From Protea cynaroides (taxonomy: Eukaryota > Streptophyta > Magnoliopsida > Proteales > Proteaceae), in NCBI GenBank assembly GCA_028583415.1, contig CM053267.1:45062834-45126833 (forward strand): a stretch of 64,000 nt of DNA. The letters run 5' to 3'. The translations under genes and the position numbers were made by a program. The notes beneath the pieces were generated by a model. That model was not told where the DNA came from. It ran no database searches and worked only from the letters and a program-made list of their open reading frames with translations. Shown piece by piece: positions 38,101-50,100 of this stretch (positions within the stretch are counted from its first letter, which is position 1; every line of letters begins with the position of its first letter).

Positions 38101-41100
38101 ACATCTACTAACTGGATCTTTGACTTTTCAATTAATGTCAAAAATCCTCTTCCATCATTAACCTATTTCTAGTCACACTAGGACTTCACCACATTTCTTA
38201 ATCCGACCGTTGGATGTTTTTGAAATTTGGATATGTTGGTCCTATTAATATTCTACTCTATATCCTAAAGTTTGAAATCTTCAGCGATAATTTGTTCACA
38301 TTGAATGTTCCATGTGAGGGGGAGCAGATATATATAACTGCTCAAGTTCGTGTCTTCTCATTAAAGAGAGCGTAGCCTACTATTACCTTGCTCATAAACC
38401 TAGCCAACTACTTTCTTGCTAATAAACCTAGCCTACTACTAGTCTACTACCATGCCCATGATGGAGAGCTTACCTATTTGCTCATGATGGAGTCTACTAT
38501 CAATTGCACAAAATGCAACCTCTACTACCAGTTGCACGTGATGTAACCTCTACTACCTATTTACTCGTGATGGAGCTTACTACCTCTTTGCACATAATGG
38601 AGAGCTTATCTATTTGCTCATGATAGATAGTCTCCTACGATTTACTATGCACGTGATGCAACCTCTACTACATTTGCACATGATGCAACCTCTATCTCTA
38701 CTACTAGTTGCACAGGATACAACCTCTAATACCAATTCGTGTTTTCTCTACTACTAGTTGTAGTTGCACGTGATACAACCTCTACTATCAGTTCATGTTT
38801 TCGCGTGTTAAAGCCTACTAATACTACCAGTTGCACAAGATGCAACCATGCATGTGATGCAGAATTATAGGGTCTCCAGCAACCTGTGTACTACTACTAC
38901 TATTGTTACTTGGTCGCTCTCTGCTGCTAGCCTGCTACTGCTACTTGGTCGCTGCTACCACTACTACCTGCTTTACTCGGGAATAACCTATGTTGCTGAT
39001 TAATGTTCTTGATTTGGTATTACTACAAGAAGTTCTCTCTTTGCTCCCTAGCATCTCCGGCTATACATTGAAGATTGGTGTTGTGGTTCATATTTGTTCC
39101 AAGGTAGACATACGAAACTTATATGCTCCATCTTGAGCGGGGTGTTAACAAATACCTATACAAGAATGGACCCTTTCACCTTGGTTCATTCCCATTGTTG
39201 ATAATACAGTTGGTGCTAATCCCATCTGGGGTTTGTGCTGTCTAGCTGTTAAAGTTGGCCGTCTTGTGGTCCTTAAGATTTTGTTGACTTAGTCTCATTA
39301 TCTTCATCTTATCTCTATTTCATTATATGTAAATAAGAGACTAGATTTATTATGTAATTAGGATTCCTTGTCATGTTAACACATGGAATTCCAATTTCTT
39401 ATGTAATTAGGACTCCTTACCATGTGGAGTCCTAAACCTATCATGTTTCCCTTATTTGAATATTTATAAGTAGTAAATGCTAGGGGGAAGGGGAGAGGTG
39501 ATGCAGGCTGGGATCCATTAGATTGGAATCTCTAGAGAATTCTATTTTAATTGGGATATATTTGTAATCTTTTCATTTTGGAAATTTTAATTAGATTTGT
39601 TAGGATTTTAATATTTATTTATTGAGTTTTAGTTATAATAGAAAATGTCCACGTTTTAGGAAGTTTCTTTTCTTTTATTGTTTTTATTTATTTATTGGAG
39701 TTATCTTGTGGGGCCCCATCCCCCTTTAGACGTGGGTTGATTAGTTAGAGTTGTTTTATTTTTCTATTTTAATTGGTTTTTAGAGTTATTTTTCCATTAG
39801 GATTGTATGTCTATTTAAAGGCAATTTTTATTAATGAAAGATGGTGATTATGTGTGGATAAATATTGGAAAAAGGAAATAATATTGATATCGGCTGCTCC
39901 CTCTCCCCCCTCACGTAAGTCTCTCTCTCTCTCCTCTCTTTCTCAACTCCCCTCCCTCCATCTCTCTAGGCGGTGATCCCTTTCTCCCTTACTATTTCGA
40001 CAACTTCTTTCTCCCCTCCTTCCCTCTACGTTTCTTTCCCTTCCCTATTAGTGATTTCCTCAATATCTCTTTTTGCCATCCCTTCCCTTCCCTTTTTTCC
40101 TATTTTTGTCTTTCTTCGTTTTGACTTCCTAAAATTATCCCATTGTCAATGTTTCCTATTTTGTTCCCATCCCTATTTCTCCTGTTCCATTTTGGATTGT
40201 TTTCGATATCCCTTCTATGCCCAATGCCGTCTGCATTAAGAGGACTGCATACAGTTCTCTCTCTTTTCCCTAAAACACTATTCATGAGTTATTACTCTTG
40301 GTACTGTTCACAGTCCTGAATTAAGAACAGCAAAAGGGGCTATTACGCGTAAGATCTTTAGGGGCAAATCGACAGATGAAATCTTAAGAAAGTATATAAA
40401 ATAAGCCCACTTATGTAATTGTTCTGCATCAAATACGCCCATTTATGTGATTGTCCTGGATCGAAGTTGTAGTGTCAGCTGCCCATCATCCTGCCCCTCA
40501 CCATGGTTGGAACTCTCCCAACCCCCTCTCTCAATGTTTTCAAGCTTATTGTCAATGCTAGCTCAATTGGCGATACTAGAACAGCTAGGTTCGGGGGTTG
40601 AGCGATCATGAGGAATCACTGGGTCAATGGTCTTGGTTTTTTCTGGTTCAACTGGTTGTGAGTCAATTACGGCAGAGTTGAGAGCAGCCATTCAGAGCCA
40701 AGGTTCAAAAAATATAGTTTCAGTGCCCTTTTTGCCTGGCCGAAACTTTGCCAAAACAATGCATTTTTTGGCTGGCAAAAATATTGGATTCGCTTACCAA
40801 AAATTCGACCGAAATATTGCTTACCTGATATAGAGGCACTGACCGAAATTTCGACCAAAATTACCTAAATTTTGACTGAAATATTGCATTTTTCTATCTT
40901 GGATGTCATTTTGTTTCAAAATTGTCGAAATCAGGAAAAAAAATTTGCTGAAATTTAGAACTATGTTCTGGGATATTCAGATCGCACACCAACGTATATG
41001 GTTGCATAGAAGGGGATTCAGTCTCAAACAGATGAGCTTTGGAGATAATGTACTTCAGGAAAGCCAAAGCTCTATGCATCAACTGCGTTTTTTCATTTTT

Positions 41101-44100
41101 CTTTTGTTTGCAGATTGCGGTAGGCCAACTCTATAGCTGATGTGTTGGCTAAGGCTGGAGTTTCTAAGGTGGTTTGGTGTGCAGGTTATTTTCCTGTCAT
41201 GTAGTTTTGTAGGTTGGTGGTGGTTTAACCATGCTGTTGTGGTGTATTAGCCTGGTATTCCTTTCCTCTTGCTTCAAAAAAATATTTTTTTCTTATCCCT
41301 CCCCCTTAAAGCAAAAAAGAAAAACAAAAAACCTTATTTCTTTGGAAGAAGCACATGTTAATGTTGAGGGTAATGAGGGGGACTGGAAAGGTGTGGTCAA
41401 ATAAAGATATGTCGAATTCGAGTGGTGAAATTGAAAGAGGTGGAGAAGCATTTACATAAGAGAAGTCCCTAGTTAAGATTTATGCGTTGTTGCTTTTGAG
41501 ATAAGCATGAAAGTAAGATCAAAGTCACTTGGTGCTACCTATTAAAAGAAATCACCCGGTGGTAAGCATAGTTGTCAAGGCGCCAAGGCAAACCAAGGCA
41601 TTGGAGGCCTGACGGGGTGCCTAGGCGACCAAGGCGTCATAAGGGTGCCTGGACACCTAGGTGGCGCGTAGGCGACGCCTTGACAACTATGGTGGTAAAA
41701 CTTATAGCCTACAGGACAATGTATTTAAAGGAATGAAATTCATGACCAGTGTGGGATGGAAAGAAATAAAGATCTCAATGACTGGAGGAAGGGTGGTCCT
41801 AAGCTCAAAAATACTAGATGGAGGGATGAGAAAATGGTTTTCTGGCATGGGGAGATCTCTCAAAGCCAAGATCATGTTTTCTTCTGGATTGGTATACGGA
41901 AGAGGGGTCTTTTCTCTTTCATTGTCTGTGTGCATTCCAGAGTGGTGTGGGAGGAAGGTATTGGCCTCAGGAAGCCCCAAAAATAAGTTTTGGTTACTCT
42001 AATTTAAGGTCCATTTCATATCATATGTATTGATGGAAATAGTTCTTGTTAAGTTTTAGTTTTTAGTGATGCTGTCTAAGCGCCACCTAGTCATAGGTGT
42101 CACCTAGCTTAGTGAAGTATAGTTTATAGCTTATTTAAAGTCTTTTTCCTATTGTAACTCTCAGCTAGAGTCTAGCCGAGATTAATCCCTTGACTTTATG
42201 ACCATAAATACAAGTATTGAGAGGGGGAGGACTAATTTGATACTCTCTCCCCACTCTCGGTTTTCTCTCCGACTCTTCTGTCCTTGTGGCATCTTCTCCT
42301 TCTTCCTTTGTTCTCCTTTTTCCACCATTGGGAACTAGTGCATGATCTGATTATTATTGGTTTGATAATCTCACATGTTATTAAAGCAAGATCAGTAATT
42401 GCACTCATTACCTCTTCCGAGAGTCACTCCAGTTGATCTTTCCCCTGTTGGGATTTTTTGTTCTCTATTAGTTGTCGTCCCCATTATGTAAACATAATTT
42501 CAGGTTCATGGAAGACTAGAAGCAAGGGGAAACTCATCTAATGCAATAGCTGAAGCACTACAAGCCGTGGGTCAATGATCTCTTATCTCTATACTGGTGC
42601 TTCCAAGACTCCTTACTAAGAAGGAGATTCTGAACAAAGGGTTCTCTCTGTTTAATCGGGCTGAAATTCAGAGCTTTCCCTCCTACTGAAGAGATCTCTA
42701 CCATGCAAAATTTCAGCCCAATCAGGTCTACCTAGCTCCATGCGATTTCAAGCACAGGCCTTCTACCAGATTTATGCAAGTTTTTTTTCTGGATCGACTT
42801 TTGTTTGATCTGTTTCCTCTCTGTGGCTTGCTCTTTGACCTCTTATTACTGAGTATTCATTACCATGATTACTCCATTGTGTGTGAAGGCGGACAGCTTT
42901 TCGGATATTACTTCATGCTATCTCTACCAGCCTATATCGACTTACCTGGGATAATGCTTCTCCTTGGGTAGGACTGTCCTCTCCTTTTAGATCTGACCGT
43001 TGAAAGACTGTAAAGGTTTACAACAATGTCGGGTAAACTGGCTTATTTGATTACAGATCCGCCAGTGGATATTGATGCTACTTATGCTGCCTGGATGAGT
43101 GAGAATGACATTGTTATAGTATGGTTATGGAATAGCATGGAACCCTCTATTCAGCTAATTTCATGTTCCACACTACTGCCAAAAGGTGTCTAGACAGACG
43201 TGAAAGAAAATTATGCTTAAGATACTTACTTGTCTCATGTTTATGATTTATATGAGTCTTTTTAATTATAAGCAAGGAGACAAGTCTATTACCGAATTTT
43301 ATAGTACCCCCAAAGATATCTGGGAAGAACTAAATGTCCATCAACCTCTCACCACTTACCTCCCTACTCTGAAGACTCAATTTCTCTTACATTGTTCCAA
43401 GCTGGGTCTTGGTGATATTTATGCTCCAGCTCCAACTCCAACTTCAGCTCCAGCTGGAGAGGAAGTGTTAAGTTTTAGTTTTTAGTTATGCTGTCCAAGT
43501 GTCACCCAGTCATGTCTAGGTGCCACCTAGATTAGTGAAGTATAATTTAGAGCTTATTTAAAGTCCTTTTCCTATTGTAAATCTTGATGAGAGTCTAGCC
43601 AAGACTAGGCCTTTGACTTCATTATTATAAATACAAGTATTGAGAGGGGGAGAAACAAATTCTATACTCTCTTCCCACTCACGGTTTTCTCTCTCTCCTC
43701 TCCTTCTGGCATCTTCTCCTTCTTCCTTTGTTCTCCTTTTTTCACCATTGTCAACTAGTGCATGATCTTTTTTTTGGGTGAATAAATGAATGTATTAACA
43801 ACACCACCCCTAGAAGGGGAAGACAAACCTGGGTATCAAATAGATAGAGCCAAACTCCTTACAAAACAAGGACATAAGCCAAATAAACAATCGACGACAC
43901 AAAACAGAATACCCCAAATCAGGTATTAGGCATATTCCAAGAAGAAAAGATAAATCTGTTCTGGCAGTATCCGAAGGGCGGGATCTAAAACGCAAAATAA
44001 CTCCTCAAACATCAAACCCAATAGCTTCTAAAATTTAGTCAAATGTTCTGGACTTGACCGTCCAACATCTAAGATTTCTCTTGAACCAAACGTGGTACAC

Positions 44101-47100
44101 AGATGCAGCGAAGGCGAGCTTGGCTATAGTGTCACAGGGGTTTTTATCCTTGAATTTCTATTATTGGTTTGATAATCTCACAGTTCTATCAGTGTCATGA
44201 AAGGATCCAATTATGAACCAAGGTTCTAAATCTCGGATCTTGGATCTCGACCTCGTCTCGAGGAGGTTGAGATTTTCGAGATCTCGCCGAGACACTGTTT
44301 TTTTTAACATGTAAAGATGAAAAATTCCGACATTCCCGAGATTTCGGTGAGGTCGAGATTTCCAAATTTGAAGATCTCACTGAGATTTAGAACTATCTTA
44401 TGTACTTACATGTATGTAACTAAATTATGTATATTCTCTTTGCATACAGAATAATTTATAACACTATAAAAGGAGATTATATTATTTGTGTAGATAGTGA
44501 ATAATAATTGTATTAATAATAATTATATCATAGTTGTCAAGGCAACCCAAGGCTCTGGAGGGCAGATTAGAAAATCGAAGGCGAGAATCATTCTTCCATG
44601 GTCGGCCCTGCTCACCCCCCCTCTCTCTCCCACTCTCCCAGACCCGTCCCTTACTTCTTCCCCCTAGAGAGGGTGAAATCCATGAAGACATGCCAGCGAA
44701 CTCAAATGTCTCTGATGCGTCGAAGGTTGCTGTCAATGGCAAATGGAGAGCTCTATTCGACTCTGTGCTGCTATCCCAAGGAGAGGGTTTCCCCCTTCGA
44801 TTTAAAGACCCTCTGTTAGAAACTGATGGCCGGGTCGCTTCTTGTTTAGACAATTCGTTGTCCTCTGCGATCTCCAAATGGGAGAACACCCTAGTTGGAC
44901 AATTTGTGGGACGACAACTCCCCTTTCAGCTGGTTGAAAAGTCTCTTTCCCGATAGTAGAGATTATCAGAGGGAGTGGAGTTTTCCCTTGCAGGCAATGG
45001 GACTTTTGTGTTCCATTTTGCTAACGAGGAGGACAAGTTCAATGTTTTGGAGAAAGGCATTTGGTACGTTGCAGGCAAGCTCTTATAGTCAGACAATGGG
45101 ACAAATACCCCCGGTTTGACAGCATGAATGTGAGCTCCCTTCCCATCTGGATTTCCCTTCCAAGCCTGTCGTCCCACCTCTGGTGCGAAGAGGCCTTTAG
45201 CTCTATAGGATCAATTATTGGTATCCCTATACAAATGCACCAAATTCAGAGTCAACTATCCTTCACGCGCATATGCATTGCGGTGAAAGCAGATACTGCC
45301 CTCCCTAAGTTTGTCACCATCCGATCAAACGAGAAATATTCTTGAAGGCAGATGGTTACCTATGATTGGAAACCCTCTCTGTGTACATCCTGCAAGGTCT
45401 TTGGCCATAACACCGGAGCTTGCTCCCCTTTAGAGAAACCTTAGGTTGATCCTCAAGCTTGGAAGCCACCCCGAAATAACCCAAAGTGGAGGCAGAAACC
45501 AGCAGTAGCAAACACCCAAAATCCTGAAGTTGCAGAAAATGGCATCCATAGGGAGGAAGAAGATGATGATGTGGCTATAATTCCCAAAAACCCATGTGCT
45601 AACATTTCTGGAAGCAAAAAGGTCACTAGTTCTGAGTCAAAAAAGCTACATACCTGCAATAGATTTGCAGATCTCAACTCAATCGATGGGGAGGAAAAGT
45701 CCCCGTGGGAATAAGATGTGCACCAATCATTCAAATCCCTCTCGGACGGCAAGCCAGCATCGATGCAGACAACTCCTTCCCTGCTTCAGGTCAATAGCCC
45801 TTTGCCCATTGGCAGGCTATCCTCCTCTGTGGAAACTCTCTCTAAACCCTCTGAACCCTTATCTCTTTCCCATTCGGCGCAAAACATTCCGTATCCCAGC
45901 ACCTGCAAACTTCCTTATTCCAGACCTATCTCAACCTATAAGTTGCGGAAGCGCACCCCCCCCCACAATCTGACCCTATGGCTCAGCCACTCTTGAACCA
46001 ACACCCTAAACCTTCATACCAGTCTTAAATCCTTGCACCCTTGAACCAAAAGCCGAACCCGACCCATTCCCCACACTCTCACCCATTGATCCGTTGGAAA
46101 CCCACCTTTTAGATACTGCCCAATCATTCTGTCTATATCCCCTTACGTCTCCTTTAGGCCTAAGCTTTTTTCATATTTTGATATGTGGGCCACACATTAA
46201 GGATTTCAGGAGGTTGTTAAATCGGCCTAGGATAGGATTCATTCAGATCCCCGTCATCCACTGGTGAGTTTTGCCAAGAAACATAGGGAGACCAAAAGAA
46301 ACCTTGCCTCATGGAATAAAAGAGAGATTGGTAATATTTTGAGCGCAGTTCAGAACAGAAGGGACTGAGCTAAGATACAGCTTAAGTTCCAGAATTCTCC
46401 TAAGGATTGTTCCCTAGCAGAAGCAGAAAAGGCTCTTTCCCTTCTTTTGGCCTCCTTGGTCCTTCAAGAAGAAAACTTGATGCAGTATTGTTCAGCCAGC
46501 CACTGTTCACGTGAACAGTACCAACAGATTTTAAAAACTGATCTATATTAGTTAGTTTATTATGAGTTGGATTAGTTATTTAGTTGTTTCCTAATTAGAT
46601 GACAACATTTAATTAAGAGAAGGATTTAGTTATTTAGTTCATGTTGGAAACTACTTGTTAAGTTTCCTAATCTTTGTTTAATTAGGATAGTTTCCTAATT
46701 GTTTACTGTTTAGGATTTAGTTTCCTAAGCCCATTCTAATTGAGACTTTCTATATGTTGTAAACATTGAACTCTATATATTTATGAATGGAATAGAAGAA
46801 ATGTAGACTTGGATAACTCAGAAAATCTGTTACGATTTCTGGTTGGGTCTCTTTGGTTGTGAGACTCAACCGCAGATCTGGTTCTTGGATTTTCTTTCTC
46901 GTTTGCTTCTCAAGCTCTCTCCTACTTCTTCTTAGGTAATTGCGATTCCATTGTACTGATCAGAGATTACAAAGATTATGAGATTACAACCAGATAAAGC
47001 AAAGCTGCAACTACCAGTCCCGTTTTCAGGTGATAGGAGTTTTTCAAAAATTCATAACTTTTTCATCCATTGCTAGATCATCTTCAAATTTGGGTATGTT

Positions 47101-50100
47101 ATCAAGCACATCCTGGAGTTCAGCTCCTCCAAGTTTGAAGATCAACCAATGGTCAGATTTTCAGATAAGTTCAATTTTTTATAAAGTTCCTATTCTAGTT
47201 TTCCGGGTTGGTTTGAGAAAAGATCCTGCTGTAAGGGGATATATTGTGTAAATCATTCTTAATTCCCCTTTGCCATCAATTGGTATCAAATCCAGTGGAG
47301 GGTAATCCTAATTCCCCTCCTTTGAAAATAAATCTTTATCAGCAAGTTCTTGAGAAGATACGCCAAATAAGTCAATGTCTGACTCGGATGCAACGACGTT
47401 TGGGTATCCCAGAATCACTCATAGCAAAAAGACCTCATGTTGCATCAAAAAAGGACCCAATGCCTCCATTCATTAAGGGAGCATTAATGAATGAAGTCAA
47501 TGTGAACATTGAAGGGTTTCTAGCCACTCTTGATGAAGGCAAAGTCCACAATTAAAGTTCCTACGGTAGAGGATTACATTGAAGAGGACAAAGTTGAAGA
47601 CCAGATCAGTCACATGGTGAAAGATTTTACCATTCCCATGTCATCCATTGAAGGATATGCTGAAGAGGTCAAGAGTGAGGACAAGAATGTGGTACAAGTT
47701 GAGATCGTGGTCAAGAAGACTTTTAAGAACATTCCTCATGTAGCCGTGAATGTTATCAATGACGTTTGTGATGCTAATGACGAGGTTGAGCACATTGAAT
47801 GTGTGCTTCCACTTCACTTTTTTGAAGCAAGAGTTCCTAAGGTCGAAGAGTTTCTTCCCAACTTTCGAGAGCAACCGGATTTCTGTTGTCAAAGGAAATT
47901 GAATACTCACCCCGATACGTTGATGCTCAACCAATTCAAAACTCGTGGTCAATTTTTTTTAAATATGGGAGAGCTGATGCAGTATTGTACAGCCCATGCC
48001 AATGGGAACCAAAAGCCAAAACCACCAGCCAACACTATTCACGTGGTATTGTTCACGTAAATAGTGCCAACAACAATTTGTTTCTCAATAGTTATTTTGG
48101 ACTTATGTCTCTTCTCCGTAATTAGTTTGGACTTATGTCTCATCTCCATAGTTAGTTTGGTTTGATTCCTAAATAGGTGATAACATCTAATTAAGAAAGG
48201 GAATAGTTAAGAAGTTTAGTTTTTCTAGGACTTACTTTCTTAATCCTTTTCTGTTTAGGACTTAGTTTCCTAATCCTTTGTTTAGGACTTTTTATAAGTG
48301 AAGTTGTCTAATCCTTTTATGTTTTAAGGTTCCTAGTCCTTTTACGTTTTAAGTTTCCTAGTCCTTTTATGTTTAGAACTTTCCATAGCTTGTAAACATT
48401 ATTCTCTATATATATGAATGAAGGAGAAGAGTAAAGTAGACTTTGATAAATCAGAAAATTTATTACGAATTCTGGTTGGGTCTCTCTTGGTTGTGAGACG
48501 CAACCGCAAGCTTAATTCTTGATCCGTTTGTTCTTTGTCTTTCAAACCTCTATAGAGTAATTGCGACATTAATACTATGGTTTGATCATTCAAATATTGT
48601 GAGAGTGTGATATTACAACCAGATCAAGCAGAGTTGCAACTACCACACCCGTTTTCAGATGATAGGAGTTTTCCAAACATTCATAACTTCTTCATCCCAG
48701 GCTATATCACCTTCAAATTTCAGTATGTCATCAAGCACATCCTAAAGAACACTTGCTCCAAGTTTGAAGGTCAACTAATGGTCAGATTTTCAGATAAGTG
48801 CAATTTTCCAGAAAGATTTCTATTCTGGTTTTCTGGGTTGGTTTGAGAAAAGATCCTGCTACAATATTGTGTGTACCATTCCTAAGTTCCCCTTTGCCAT
48901 CAAAGTTTCTTCAAGCAAAAATCCAAAATTAACTGGCTCAACTGGGTGACAAAAATACAAGCTACTTCCATAGATCAGTCAAAGCCTCTCAAAATAAGAA
49001 CCATATTTCCACCCTCTCCTCTGAGGATGGTCTTCTGATATCGGATATTGCAGGAATTAAAAAGATGGCTGAAGACCATTTCATCAAGATCTACAACCCA
49101 CCATCTCTTTCTCCCTTAGAGAATATCCCTGAGGGTCTATTTGATTCTGCCTTGTCCCAAGATCAGAACTTGAGATTAGACTCTAGTCCTTCTGAAGAAG
49201 AGATCCTTTTAACAGTTAAATCAATCAAGTCCCAAAAAGCACCGAGTCCCATTGGTTTTAGTATGGGCTTTTTCACTGTAGCTTGGGATATTGTTAAAGA
49301 TGACCTTTTGGCGGTCCGTAGCTTCTTCTCTAACCCGGCTTAGGTAAGAGGAGTAAACCAAACTTCCCTCTGCCTTATTCCCAAGAAGGTGGGAGCGAAT
49401 GATTTCAGAATCATTTCCTTATGTAATACCTTATACAAAATCATAGCCAAGGTTCTTGCCCTCCGATTGAAAGAAGTTATTGGGGATGTTGTGAGCTTAA
49501 TCAGCCAGCGTTCATCCAAGGCCACAATTTTACGGACAATACTACTATTTGCAATGACCTAGCTAGAGGTTTTGATAAAAGAAATCACCCCCCCCCACCG
49601 AGCATGCCATCCTTAAGGTTGATTTCTACAAAGCTTATGATCATATCAGATGGGAGTTTCATATGGAAGCCATGGCTAGACTGAACTTCCCTGGTTCCTT
49701 TTGCCAGTGGATTCGGTTTTGAGTGCCTTTCCCCAGATTCTCAGTGCTGGTTAACTACATTCTGCAAGGCTTCTTCGGCACGAAGTAGGGGATTCAGCAA
49801 GGATGCCCTTTGTCCCCTCTCCTGTTGGCCATTATCCTGGAAGGCTTATTGAAGTCCATTACGGCGAGCGCCTAGCAAAATCGTATTGATTTCTTTCCCA
49901 AATGCAAGGTTATCAAACTGACCCATTTGGCCTTTGCGGATGATATCATGATCTTCTCCAAAAAAAACAGGAAATCCATGGATTCTATCTCAGAGCTACT
50001 TCACTCCTTCACTGCCATGTCAGGTTTAACCATCAACAAGCAAAAATCTCTCTTGTTCCTAAGTGGTATTGAAGATCAGCACTGAGAGACTCTCAGAAGC

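Larger units (their letters stand above)
33260..40325 (+). mobile_element. Compound LTR retroelement: LTR - interior - LTR - interior - LTR
   Basis: Three related LTRs: 33260-33703 (TGTTAAC..TTGTTCCA, then primer site TGGTATGAGAGC), 36868-37240 (TGTTAG..TTGTTACA, then CGGTATCAGAAC) and 39143 to about 40325. The last is interrupted by a solo LTR and has lost its final bases. A purine tract precedes the second (GCTTGAAGGGG) and third (CTTGAGCGGGG). The two interiors share blocks (35760-36060 with 37985-38270: CACACTAGGACTTCACCA, ACTGGATCTTTGACTT) and are CTG/CTACTA-rich. Neither has a gag or pol ORF. Confidence 0.75.
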
